From Acidobacteriota bacterium (GTDB lineage Bacteria; Acidobacteriota; Blastocatellia; UBA7656): a DNA stretch of 64,000 nt. The notes under the pieces were generated by a model. The model had not been told where the DNA came from, ran no database searches, and saw nothing but the letters and a program-made list of their open reading frames with translations. The stretch is from NCBI GenBank assembly GCA_016201275.1, contig JACQDB010000133.1, positions 1-64,000 of the forward strand, given 5' to 3'. Made by a program: the position numbers and the translations under genes. Shown in pieces: positions 36,601-44,607 of the stretch. How positions within the stretch are numbered: the stretch's first letter is position 1; each line of letters opens with the position of its first letter.

Positions 36601-39600
36601 ACTTCCAGCAGGATTTCGCCTTCCTCATCGAAGACCACAAGGTCGCCTTTCAAAACCTCGCCGCTTCTGCCGGAAGGATTTCGAAGCGAGGCATAGGCTT
36701 TCGCATTGGCTTTCGGGCGTTTGTAGATTTGCAGAGCGTCGAGACCGACAGGCAAATGAGGCTGCCGGAGAGAATCGGGTAAAGCGGCTGCCAGAACCTG
36801 AAAACAGGAATCCAGGAAGGCTGGATGAAGATCATAGCCAGCAATTTTTTCGCCCAGCGCATCAGGAAGCTTCACCACGCCCAGAGCCTCTTTGTCGCCT
36901 TGCCATAACTGCTCTACGCCTTGAAAACAAGCGCCATACTCAAGCCCCATCCTTGCCAATAAATCATAATGCTGTGTCTGAGTCAGTCGCTGATGGGGGC
37001 GGGCGAAGATGGCTTCGCCTGCGTTATACAGCGGCGGTTGTTGGGTGGCCACCACACGAAGCATACCGGTCGCGTGAAGCATCCACGAATGCGGCTCTGC
37101 GTCAGGCGGTCGGCTGAAGATTTCAAATTTCGCGCGCTCTGAATTTCGTGAAGAGATGACCAATTGCAGGCGTCCGGGTTCTTCTTCAAGTACGAGAGCT
37201 TGCTTAAACTCCACGCGCTCCAGGAAAAGGTTTGCCTCCGGGTAAAGCGACCGTCCGGCAACCAAAGCCATCTCCAGATACGCAGCCGCAGGAATAACTA
37301 CAGCGCCTTGCACGCAATGGTCTTGCAAAAAAGGGAACGCTTCGCTGCTCACATCGAAATCCCATATACCGGTTTGCGGGTCGGCAGCCGACTCCAACAT
37401 CTGTCCCGAAAGCAGATGTTCGCTGCTACGCGTTCTACTGTTGTGCGAGGTCGGCTCAGCACCCAGCCAGAAGGTCTGTTTTTGCCAGCGATAGGTCGGC
37501 AAGGGCACGCATTGCGCGGTCTGCTCACACAGTTTGTTCCAGTTTAAGGAGTAGCCTGCCGTATAAAGCGCGGCGGCTGAACCGAGCATCAAAGCGCGTT
37601 CGTCTTCCTGGCTTCTCAGGGAAGGCAACACGGTGATGTCCTGAGCAAGCCGCCGCGCGGTTTGTTGAATGGGTGCGGCAAGCAACGGATGGGGACTGAC
37701 TTCTAGAAACAGATGGCAACCACTTTCCAGCACCTGCTCAATCGCTTTGGCAAAGAGCACGGGTTGGCGCAAATTGTTCACCCAGTATTGCCCGTCCAGA
37801 AATGGCTCACGCATCTCTACTCCAGTTACGGTTGAGCAAAAAGCGATGGATGGGATTTGTGGATTGAGGCCTGCCAGAGCTTCCAACAGGTCTTCGCGTA
37901 ACATATCCATCTGTGGGCTATGCGAAGCCACATCTACTTTGACGAACTGGCAGAAGATCTCTCTTTGTTGAAGCACTGTCATGGCTTTCTGCAAAGCCTC
38001 GCTATCGCCTGAGATGACGGTTGAGGTTGGACTACTGGAAACGGCGACCGAAAGATGCTGCTGATAATCAAGCAGGAATTCCTGCGTCTCCTCAAAGGAC
38101 AAGCCAACAACCGCCATGCCTCCCTGTCCGCTGACCCGTTTGAGTAGCAGGCTGCGACGGCAGATGATTTGTGCGGCATCCTCCAGACTGAGGATACCAG
38201 CGACCTGAGCGGCTGCTACTTCGCCCATGCTTTGACCGATGACGACATCCGGCTCGATTCCCCAGTGCCGCCAAAGCGTCGCCAACGCCACTTGAATGGC
38301 AAACAGGCATGGTTGTACAACATCTATTTCATGGAGTTGCGAGGTGCTGGGGTCGGCTGTCAATTCCTCGATCAATGACCAGTTGACGTAGTGGCGAAAG
38401 ACTTTGTCGCAATCTTCCAAAGCCTGTTGAAAGACCGGCTCCTGTTGCATAAGCTGGCGTCCCATCCCCAACCATTGCCCGCCCTGGCCGGGAAACACGA
38501 AAGCGAGTTTCCGCTTATCAAGCGCTGGTGGATGGCCGTAGGCGAGGTTCGGGTTGCTTTCTTTATCGAGGAAAGCTTGCAGTTGCTTGCACAGTTCCTG
38601 ACGTGAAGAAGCAACAGCGGCAAGGCGATATTCATGATGCGTTCTTCTGACGCCGGCGTTGTAGGAGATGTCTGACAGCCTTGAATCGGTCGCTTGACCA
38701 AACGCCAGATAGGCTCGTGCCAGATCTTCGAGTGCCTGAGAGTTGTGTGCTGAAAGAGGCAGCAGTTGAGCGCCCCCCTCTGTCCCCTCTTCTGCCTTGG
38801 GGCTTGAAGATGCCGGTGCTTCCCGCATAACTACATGAGCATTGGTTGCAGAAAGTCCGAAGGCGCTCACTCCGGCGATGGCGGGGGTTGAAGCGGAGGG
38901 CCAAGGGGTCAATTGTCTTGAGACTTGCACAGGAAGTTGCGGCCAGGGAATTGCCGGATTCGGCTCATTGAAATGCAGGCTTGGCGGTATGGCTTTGTTT
39001 TTCAGGCAGAGCGCCGTTTTAATCAAACCGGCTATGCCTGCGGCTCCTTCTGTGTGGCCAATGTTGGTTTTCACAGAACCAAGCAGGCAAGGACTATTGG
39101 GAGGTCTGCCTTCTGCCAGCACAGCGCCAAGACTATTGATTTCCACAGGGTCGCCGACGCTGGTGCCTGTTCCATGAACTTCGACGTATCCGACGGTGCC
39201 CGGACACACGCCAGCCTTGCGATAAGCTTGCCGCAAAACAGCTTCCTGCCCATAACGACTAGGGGTCGCCAGAAGCCCGCTGCTGCGCCCGTCGTTGTTG
39301 ATGGCGCTGCCCAATATAGCCGCGTAAATGGGGTCGCCATCGGCTTGCGCTTGCGCCAAAGGCTTCAGCAGAACGACAGCAGCGCCATCGCTTCTGGTGA
39401 AGCCGTTGGCTTGGGCATCTGCGAATTTACAGCGACCGTCGGTTGCCAGCATACTAGCTCGCGAGAAGGGCATAGAAAGTTCCGGCAATAAAACCAGATT
39501 GACGCCGCCGCTTATCGCCAAACTGCTTTCGCCGCTCCATAAACTTTGACAAGCCAGATGCACGGCAACCAGCGACGAGGAACAGGCTGTATCAACGGTC

Positions 39601-40157
39601 AGGCTGGGACCTGCGAAATCGAAAGTGTAGGAAATCCTGCCCGACAAAATACTGCGAGCCGTCCCGGTTGCCACATAGAGGTCTATTTCCGAGCGGTCGC
39701 GCAGGTGATATTGGATGTCTTCATAGTCTGTTGTACAAGCACCTATGAACACACCTGTATTCGTACCAGCTAACAGATGCGGCGGGATGCCAGCGTCTTC
39801 AAAAGCTTCCCAGGTCACTTCCAGCAACAATCTCTGCTGCGGGTCTAATTTGAGCGCCTCGCGAGGAGATATGCCGAAGAAAGAAGCGTCGAACTCTTCG
39901 AAGTGATTGAGAAAACCGCCCTCCCGATTGCTGATTTTGCCGGGTGTTCCCGGTCTTGAATCATATACAGCCTCAACATCGAAACGGTTTGCAGGAAGCT
40001 TGCCGATGGCATCAACACCATCACGAAGCAACTCCCAGAAGGCTTGTGGGCCGTTAGCCCCCGGGAAGCGACAGCCGATACCTATGAGGGCTATGGGCTC
40101 TTGATTAGCCAAATGATTCTTCTTTTCTGCTGCTATATGGAGAGTTCCAGCAAACAT
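33624..40157 (-). CDS. Type I PKS, fully reducing module: KS-AT-DH-ER-KR-ACP
   Basis: 2177 aa. KS: VDTACSSSL with active Cys192, HGTGTS, KTNIGHTEGAAG. AT (about 540-840): FPGQGGQW and GQSMGE (Gln where GHSxG is usual), with VASH, which is closer to methylmalonyl-type xASH than to malonyl HAFH. DH: HCVQGAVVIP with LDSCFQ. No methyltransferase domain. ER: SATGGVGLAAI (about 1500). KR: GGLGGLGL, LDD (B-type), S, Y and N of the triad in GSAGQGNYTAAN. ACP: FGLDSLM. All domains look active, so it makes a saturated two-carbon extension (methyl-branched if methylmalonyl is used). No loading module is present; a primed acyl chain or iteration is implied. The ATG at 40157 follows AAGGA. Confidence 0.95.
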   Translation of the reverse strand: MFAGTLHIAAEKKNHLANQEPIALIGIGCRFPGANGPQAFWELLRDGVDAIGKLPANRFDVEAVYDSRPGTPGKISNREGGFLNHFEEFDASFFGISPREALKLDPQQRLLLEVTWEAFEDAGIPPHLLAGTNTGVFIGACTTDYEDIQYHLRDRSEIDLYVATGTARSILSGRISYTFDFAGPSLTVDTACSSSLVAVHLACQSLWSGESSLAISGGVNLVLLPELSMPFSRASMLATDGRCKFADAQANGFTRSDGAAVVLLKPLAQAQADGDPIYAAILGSAINNDGRSSGLLATPSRYGQEAVLRQAYRKAGVCPGTVGYVEVHGTGTSVGDPVEINSLGAVLAEGRPPNSPCLLGSVKTNIGHTEGAAGIAGLIKTALCLKNKAIPPSLHFNEPNPAIPWPQLPVQVSRQLTPWPSASTPAIAGVSAFGLSATNAHVVMREAPASSSPKAEEGTEGGAQLLPLSAHNSQALEDLARAYLAFGQATDSRLSDISYNAGVRRTHHEYRLAAVASSRQELCKQLQAFLDKESNPNLAYGHPPALDKRKLAFVFPGQGGQWLGMGRQLMQQEPVFQQALEDCDKVFRHYVNWSLIEELTADPSTSQLHEIDVVQPCLFAIQVALATLWRHWGIEPDVVIGQSMGEVAAAQVAGILSLEDAAQIICRRSLLLKRVSGQGGMAVVGLSFEETQEFLLDYQQHLSVAVSSSPTSTVISGDSEALQKAMTVLQQREIFCQFVKVDVASHSPQMDMLREDLLEALAGLNPQIPSIAFCSTVTGVEMREPFLDGQYWVNNLRQPVLFAKAIEQVLESGCHLFLEVSPHPLLAAPIQQTARRLAQDITVLPSLRSQEDERALMLGSAAALYTAGYSLNWNKLCEQTAQCVPLPTYRWQKQTFWLGAEPTSHNSRTRSSEHLLSGQMLESAADPQTGIWDFDVSSEAFPFLQDHCVQGAVVIPAAAYLEMALVAGRSLYPEANLFLERVEFKQALVLEEEPGRLQLVISSRNSERAKFEIFSRPPDAEPHSWMLHATGMLRVVATQQPPLYNAGEAIFARPHQRLTQTQHYDLLARMGLEYGACFQGVEQLWQGDKEALGVVKLPDALGEKIAGYDLHPAFLDSCFQVLAAALPDSLRQPHLPVGLDALQIYKRPKANAKAYASLRNPSGRSGEVLKGDLVVFDEEGEILLEVKGLSIKPLTPKAQGLEDSKRLEQLLYTIQWQVTEPLKAPPLRQENSGTWVIFADQGGTGQKLIKRLEAIGEDCITVSAGEQYARIGPKHYRIQAQSCEDYERLFDDCLQSRSQTCRGIVHLWSLDVPTTAHLPKELPEACHEMGWGSTLLLVQRLAARPLGKAPRLWLVTNAAQSITGEESLSVAQSPLWGLGSVIAQEFADLRCSLIDLGDKGEAEMTLLGDELLADDEAEQIALRGETRYVARLLPHSLCDSPAYEKETAGKGQAFRLEVTTPGLLDSLVLRQTLRQQPAQGELEIEVQALGLNFRDVMLSMGVLPSAPEVKEDFGWECSGKVVAIGEGIEGFSIGDEVYGIAHPCFGAYAKMLACLALHKPQHLSFEQAATIPLTLLTAYYSLHHIGRLQSGERLLIHSATGGVGLAAIRMAQQQGAEIFATAGSQQKRDYLKALGIHHVFDSRSLDFVEEIKQATDGVGLDMILNSLAGEAIPAGLSLLRTGGRFIELGRRDIYQNAKLGLQPFQNNLAFFAVDLASLIRQNPSQMGFLLRQAISCFEQQGGSPYPLQIFSIAEAAEGFRTMAQASHIGKIALRVGGEKVQIAPALTQEIKLNSNGTYLITGGLGGLGLVIAKWMIERGAQHLVLLSRSAGSAAAQEAVEAMRQSADVRVVKADVSKHQEIAQILTQIEQQMPPLRGVVHAAGLLDDGILLQQQRSRFLKVMAPKIAGAWNLHTLTLDASLDFFVLFSSAATLLGSAGQGNYTAANTFLDCLAHYRKSQGLPAISIDWGPWAEVGLAAEGKRSQRLAQKGINSMTPLEGVTVFERLLNASRPQIAVVNFNLEPWSHSLAGSRRAAFFSEIVSARHQPEPAKESAEAALTREALLAALEPERKKLLQEYLNRLLIRVLGFGKLGVHRLDADLPINRFGLDSLMALEVKTRLETDLGITIPILRILKGTSITRLIAYALEQLPGAAHLTEHHLPPTTAVAGRQWEEFSL

Positions 40158-40475
40158 ATCATTTCCTTTTTGAAATTGGGTAAGCAATTTTGGGCAGGTT
40201 ACTACCCTGTGACGCCAACGCTTTGGCGACCGCTTCAGGTTAAAATAACCTCTGTATTTTGTTGTTGCTCGCTTGCAAAGGAAATGTGTGGCGCTGACTT
40301 TGTGCCGATTTGTGGCAAGCTAAAGCAGCGCCAACATCCTTGTTTGTCTGACTTCAAAAGATCGCAGAGAGCGTTTTCCACACGACTTCAGCTTTCTGAA
40401 AGTGTGATTTTGTCGAGCCTCGTTTGCACCAATTTGCCAACCACTCGGATGCTTATGTGGCTTTGGTTGCCAAGT
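40158..40475 (-). promoter_or_regulatory. Long leader between antiterminator and PKS
   Basis: 318 bases lie between the antiterminator stop and the PKS start on the transcribed strand. Two hairpins are visible: CCAACGCTTTGG (40217-40228) and ACTTCAGCTTTCTGAAAGT (40383-40401). The region could be the target of the antiterminator next door, since RfaH and LoaP act on leader RNA or DNA elements. I see no ops-like sequence. The regulatory role is inferred. Confidence 0.4.
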
Positions 40476-41018
40476 TCAGGCAGAGTAACTGGCTTCGCCA
40501 AGCTTTTCGACTATGGTGCGTTCAATCTGAAGTCTAGCCTGATAGTTAATCGTATTCAGTAGAACTACGACTCGATCCGAATCTTTCATTTCGCGTTCCA
40601 GAACGCCTGTGAAGTCTTTCCAGACACCGCTTTTGATTAAAACTATATCGCCGGGGTGCAAGTCAGAGCCGATTTTCACAAACCCGTCCTCGCCGATTCG
40701 CGACTGAATCAGCTCGATAATCTCCTGATCCACTTCTACAGGCCTAGTTCCGAAACTAATAATGCCTTGTACGCCTCTTGTGTAGCGTACTTTGTGATAC
40801 ATACTTTCTATATGAAAGCGAGCAAAAAGATAGCGGGAAAACAACGGTTTGGCAGTATATTGGCGCACGCCTGAAAATTCGTTCACGCGATACGTGCGGA
40901 TTTGCGGATAAAAGGTTTCAACATTCCAAGCTCGCAGATTGCTGTTGGTACGTTCCTCTTGCCTCGGGTTGGTATGAATCAGAAACCAACTCTGTTTCTC
41001 ATTGGCAGTGTAAGTCAT
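40476..41018 (-). CDS. NusG-paralogue transcription antiterminator (RfaH/LoaP-like)
   Basis: 180 aa. The NGN domain begins WFLIHTNPRQEERTNSNLRAWN and includes TYRVNEFSGVRQYTAKPLFSRYLFARF and VRYTRGVQGIISFG; a KOW domain follows (LHPGDIVLIKSGVWKDFTGVLE). This is the layout of specialised NusG paralogues, which let RNA polymerase pass terminators in long operons. It is placed first, directly ahead of a 16-kb PKS/NRPS operon, just as LoaP and RfaH stand before polyketide or polysaccharide operons. A GGAGG site precedes the ATG at 41018. General NusG would sit with secE and ribosomal genes, none of which are here. Confidence 0.9.
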   Translation of the reverse strand: MTYTANEKQSWFLIHTNPRQEERTNSNLRAWNVETFYPQIRTYRVNEFSGVRQYTAKPLFSRYLFARFHIESMYHKVRYTRGVQGIISFGTRPVEVDQEIIELIQSRIGEDGFVKIGSDLHPGDIVLIKSGVWKDFTGVLEREMKDSDRVVVLLNTINYQARLQIERTIVEKLGEASYSA

Positions 41019-41221
41019 ATGGTTCCTCCTATCCTGACTCTCCAACGAATAAAGGAGCTTGCTCGGTGGCTTCGCTGCTTTTGCGAATCGTTTGCTTCGA
41101 GCCTTCTTGATTTCGAGGGGATGATAGCCGGGCCTCAGCAGGCAAGTCTTTATAGCGACTTGATTTCTATATTAAATATTATTCAAAATGGTTTTAAGAA
41201 TTTTTTAAAGACTCTGTTCTA

Positions 41222-41315
41222 TGTACAACTCACTTTCCTTGAAGTATTGTAAGAAGAACTCTATCAGCAGAAGGCAATCCGATAGCGTTTCTGTGTACAA
41301 CTCTCTATTGTAAGG
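41222..41315 (-). promoter_or_regulatory. Twin direct repeats upstream of the antiterminator
   Basis: TGTACAACTC occurs at 41222-41231 and again at 41294-41303, each followed by TATTGTAAG (41245-41253 and 41307-41315). The half-sites are 72 and 62 bases apart, so the units differ in internal spacing. The block lies about 200 bases before the antiterminator start in an AT-rich area (41160-41220) where the operon promoter is expected. It could be a binding site for the winged-helix regulator. That link is inferred. Confidence 0.4.
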
Positions 41316-41454
41316 GCGGCTTCTCTGCGAAATGTGGCCACAGGCGAGATGGAGAGGATTTTGATAGCACTTAGCTCGACTTTATCCATCACGCGGCGTA
41401 GCAAAGTGTATGAATGAATAAATCAAACAATGCTTGTGAGATTTTAATTACTTC

Positions 41455-41820
41455 ACTGATGTTACGCAGTGAAAAGAAACGGAGAAGGCTTGACTGCGTT
41501 TGGTCCCGTAGGGACGGGCGAAAATAGCCCAGCGATTGATCACTGGGAGCAAGCACAGGCAAGCCATTGGAGTTCCTTGGGGACGACTGTAGGCTCTCAC
41601 CTGAGCTAATCATTATGATGATTAGCAAGATGGCAAGCCATTGGAGTTCCTTGGGGACGACTGTAGGCTCCTCAGTCGTCCCTGCGGGACTTCGGCAAAT
41701 TCTTCTTTATCCTTTCCAGCCATCAATCGCCGGGCTATTTTATGATCTTTGAAAACATAATCGTACAACCTTAGCCTGCGGAGCAGACGATAGCATAAAG
41801 CCCAGGGTGAAGCGTAGCGC
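41455..41820. repeat. Cluster of palindromic (REP-like) repeats with a 39-bp direct repeat
   Basis: Hairpins include GTCCCGTAGGGAC (41503-41515), CCCAGCG...CACTGGG (41528-41547) and CTAATCAT...ATGATTAG (41606-41625). A 39-base unit beginning GGCAAGCCATTGGAG is repeated exactly at 41558-41596 and 41632-41670. Pieces of the same family recur inverted at 44608-44745. No coding content. Such palindromes are typical of dispersed repeats in these genomes and often attract insertion sequences. Confidence 0.7.
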
Positions 41821-42006
41821 AACCCTGGGTACCGCAATGCCCAAACCTCTCTAGCCCGCGAAGCGGGTGATAGCCAACGGTCTGTCGCCCGCTTCGCAGG
41901 CTCGGAAACTCTGCAACCACGGCATACCCCGCGCTTTCGCCTTGTTATTACCCAAATTTTGACAAAATATTGTAGTTGCGTTTTGATCTTTAAGAATAAT
42001 GAGTAT

Positions 42007-43108
42007 TAGGACTTACGCACAAAATATTCTTTGAAATGACAGCGGTCGTGGAAATTGAGTAAAGTCATAGTTATGACTCAACAACCAAGAGCTGTGACGC
42101 GCCTCGACTATTGTCAGTATTTGCTCGGTAGTCAAATCAATTACACCCTGACCAACTTTGCTGAGCACTGCGAGCAGTTTTCTCGCCATGCCATCAATCG
42201 CTATCTTGCCAATGACTGCATTGAGCCGCGCTTGCTGTGGGAACCAGTTTGCCCACACCTCGTGCTGAGTGCCGAGGGCTATATCGTCTTCGATGACACG
42301 GTCTTGGATAAGAACTACTCCTTCAAGATTGACCTGGTGCGCCGCCAATACAGTGGCAATGCCCACGACATCATCAAAGGCATCGGCGTCGTCACCTGCG
42401 TTTATATCAACGCCCAGACCAACCAATTTTGGGTCATTGATTATCGCATTTATGACCCCGATGGCGATGGCAAAACGAAGCTTGATCAGTTGCAAGAGAT
42501 GTTGACCAACGCCATTAAACACAAGGAGTTGGCCTTTCGCACGGTGTTGATGGACACCTGGTATGCGACCAAAGATGTGATGTTGTTGATCAAAAGGATG
42601 GAGAAGATTTACTACTGTCGGCTCAAAGATAATCGTCAAGTCGATGACTCGTTGGCGACCAAACCCTATCAAAGGGTCGACCGCTTGAGGTGGAGTGAAA
42701 GTGAGCAGGCAGGCGGCAAGCTCCTCAAGATCAAAGGCTTTCCTAGAGACCACAAGGTGAAATGTTTCCGAGTCGTGCTTTCTACCAAGCGCACGGATTA
42801 TGTCGCGACCAATGACCATAGCGCAAGGCTCGACGACAGCAGCACAAGAGGCGTGTGGCTGGCGTTGGAAGATTGAGCAATTTCACCGCGAGGCGAAACA
42901 AGTAATTGGGATCGAAGGCTGTCAGTGTCGCAAGGCGCGAATCGTGAGAAATCATATTGGCTGTGCGATGCTGGTGTGGGTACGCTTGAAACAAGTGGCG
43001 GAGGAGACCAAACAAACGATTTACCAAGTAAAATTTGGCTTGTTGTCGGAGTATTTGCGTCAGCATCTAAAATCTCCAGCAGTCAAAATGTTTCTTGCGT
43101 AAGTCCTA
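42007..43108 (+). mobile_element. Second insertion sequence, nested within the first
   Basis: Ends are perfect 13-bp inverted repeats, TAGGACTTACGCA at 42007-42019 and TGCGTAAGTCCTA at 43096-43108. A 5-bp duplication AGTAT flanks both sides (42002-42006 and 43109-43113). Length 1102 bp. It carries one DDE transposase gene broken by a frameshift. It sits 66 bases inside the left end of the Tn5-like element, between that end and its transposase gene, so it is the younger insertion. Family name uncertain (IS701- or IS4-like). Confidence 0.92.
42073..43102 (+). pseudogene. DDE transposase (IS701/IS4-like), frameshifted
   Basis: The first frame carries VFDDTVLDKNYS, ELVRRQYSGN-like IDLVRRQYSGN, VIDYRIYDPDGDGKTKLDQLQ, MDTWYATKDVML and YYCRLKDNR, ending TDYVATND. 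The frame then shifts by one base near 42820. The other frame carries on with QEACGWRWKIEQFHREAKQVIG and CQCRKARIVRNHIGC to a stop at 43102. Together they make a complete DDE transposase of about 340 aa. The shift separates the third catalytic acidic residue (WKIEQFHRE) from the first two. So the element is probably dead unless the site is a programmed slip. Confidence 0.85.
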
Positions 43109-43139
43109 AGTATAAAGGAAATAACGAATCATTTCATCC

Positions 43140-44591
43140 TTGTATGAACAAACGCCACAGGAATGGGCGGAGCGTCATTTTGGAGGTGTGGAGTTGGGCG
43201 ATAGCAGACGTGATCAGCGAGTTGTAACCATTGCGGCGGCGATGGCAGCGACGCCGGACAAGACTTTGCCGCAATTGTTTGCCCATACCTACGATTTGAA
43301 AGCTGCTTATAATCTTTTCCAGCACCCAGAAGCAACTCCCGATAATCTGCAAGCCTACCATCGGGAGGCGGTCTTTGAACAACTCCAGCAGCCAGGAGGC
43401 TATCTGCTCCTGGAGGACACCAGTGAACTGAGTTGGGCAGGCAACCAACCAAGAAGCGGCTTGGGTCCCATCGGCAGCGGAGCCAGCGGCTTACAAGGCT
43501 TTCATTTACATTCGACCTTGGCAGTGCGCTGGTCGATGAAGGCGTCTAAGTTCGACCACCAAGCGCTGCCCGTAAAGCGTAGTGCTGTCGAGGTCATCGG
43601 CTTGGCAGATCAGCACTACCACATCGGTCAGCCGCGTCCAGCGGGCGAAAAGGCCAAGGATTCCAAGGTGCGTCAGCAACGTCAGCGCGAATCGCAATGG
43701 TGGGAAGAAACGACGCAGCGACTCGCAGAGGCTCCCGAAGCCAACCATATTGAATGGCTCCGGGTCGCAGATCGGGGAGCCGACATCTATGAGTTTTTGC
43801 GAAGTTGTCAGGAGTATGGTCACGGGTTTGTGGTGCGAGCAGCACAAGACCGCTTGTTGAGTGATGAGCAAGGGCGAGACAAATGCGGGCGCTTGATGGC
43901 AAGCTTGCAGCAGGAAGCATCGGTCGGCGAGTTCGATTTGGAGTTGCGTTCGCGAGGCGGGCGAGCCGCCCGCGTGGCGCACCTCAAGATCAGCCTCCAA
44001 GCGGTGTATTTGCGTGCCCCGCAGCGTCCCGGCAAAAGCGCCGGACAGTTGCCGCCAGTGCGCTGTTATGCTCTGCGGGTGTGGGAAGAGGAGCCGCCTA
44101 GCAATGACGAGAAACTGGAGTGGATCCTGCTGACCAATCTTGCGGTGACGAATTTCTGTGAAGCGTTGGAAGTGGTATTGATCTATGCGACACGCTGGCT
44201 GATCGAAGAATTTCATAAAGCGCTCAAAAGTGGCACGAAAGCCGAAGACTTGCAGTTAGAAAGCGCTGAAGGGTTGTTTGCCGCCATAGTCATCAAAAGC
44301 GTAGTGGCGCTACGCTTGCTTGAATTGCGCGAACGAGTGCGCCAGGAGCCGGGAGCGGCGGTCAGCGAGTCGGGGTTGTCAGAGATCGAAGTCGAGGTAT
44401 TGCAAGCCGCGACAGGTCGAAAGATCAAGACGGTTAAAGAAGTGGCTTTAGCGATTGGACGATTAGGAGGACACTTGAACCGCAAAGCCGATGGGATGCC
44501 AGGATGGCAAAGTTTGTGGCGCGGAATGGCCAAGTTAACCACCTTGGTTGAGGGTGTGCGACTGGCTATGAAATTGAAAAAAATTGAGTAA
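43140..44591 (+). CDS. IS4-family (Tn5-like) transposase
   Basis: 483 aa. The N-terminus EWAERHFGGVELGDSRRDQRVVTIAAAMAATPDKTLPQLF is the Tn5-type DNA-binding domain. LLEDTSELSW supplies the first Asp, VADRGADIYEF the second, and LIEEFHKALKSGTKAEDLQLE the YREK-like Glu region. A C-terminal helical domain follows (WQSLWRGMAKLTTLVEGVRLA), as in Tn5 and IS50. It appears intact. The promoter region at its left has been displaced 1.1 kb by the nested insertion, so expression may now depend on that element. It catalyses cut-and-paste movement. Confidence 0.92.
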   Translation: MYEQTPQEWAERHFGGVELGDSRRDQRVVTIAAAMAATPDKTLPQLFAHTYDLKAAYNLFQHPEATPDNLQAYHREAVFEQLQQPGGYLLLEDTSELSWAGNQPRSGLGPIGSGASGLQGFHLHSTLAVRWSMKASKFDHQALPVKRSAVEVIGLADQHYHIGQPRPAGEKAKDSKVRQQRQRESQWWEETTQRLAEAPEANHIEWLRVADRGADIYEFLRSCQEYGHGFVVRAAQDRLLSDEQGRDKCGRLMASLQQEASVGEFDLELRSRGGRAARVAHLKISLQAVYLRAPQRPGKSAGQLPPVRCYALRVWEEEPPSNDEKLEWILLTNLAVTNFCEALEVVLIYATRWLIEEFHKALKSGTKAEDLQLESAEGLFAAIVIKSVVALRLLELRERVRQEPGAAVSESGLSEIEVEVLQAATGRKIKTVKEVALAIGRLGGHLNRKADGMPGWQSLWRGMAKLTTLVEGVRLAMKLKKIE

Positions 44592-44607
44592 TGACAAGCG
44601 CTTTCGC

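Larger units (their letters stand above)
41941..44598 (+). mobile_element. IS4/Tn5-like insertion sequence, interrupted by a second IS
   Basis: The left end CTTGTTATTACCCAAATTTT (41941) and the reverse complement of the right end (CTTGTCATTACTCAATTTTT, ending at 44598) are imperfect inverted repeats. A 9-bp duplication CGCTTTCGC flanks it exactly (41932-41940 and 44599-44607), matching the family's usual 9 bp. The element's own length is about 1551 bp once the inner insertion is removed. It holds one transposase gene, whose stop codon lies inside the right repeat. Rejoining the flanks gives CCCCG, the loop, CGGGG: it landed in the loop of a palindromic repeat. Confidence 0.9.

Noticed and set aside
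40476-41018. General NusG
   Set aside because: No secE or ribosomal genes adjoin it; context fits a specialised paralogue.
41455-41820. CRISPR array among the repeats
   Set aside because: Only two copies of the 39-bp unit, no regular spacers and no cas genes.
42013-42819. Long minus-strand frame opposite the first transposase
   Set aside because: Mirror of the transposase gene; no ribosome site or domain.
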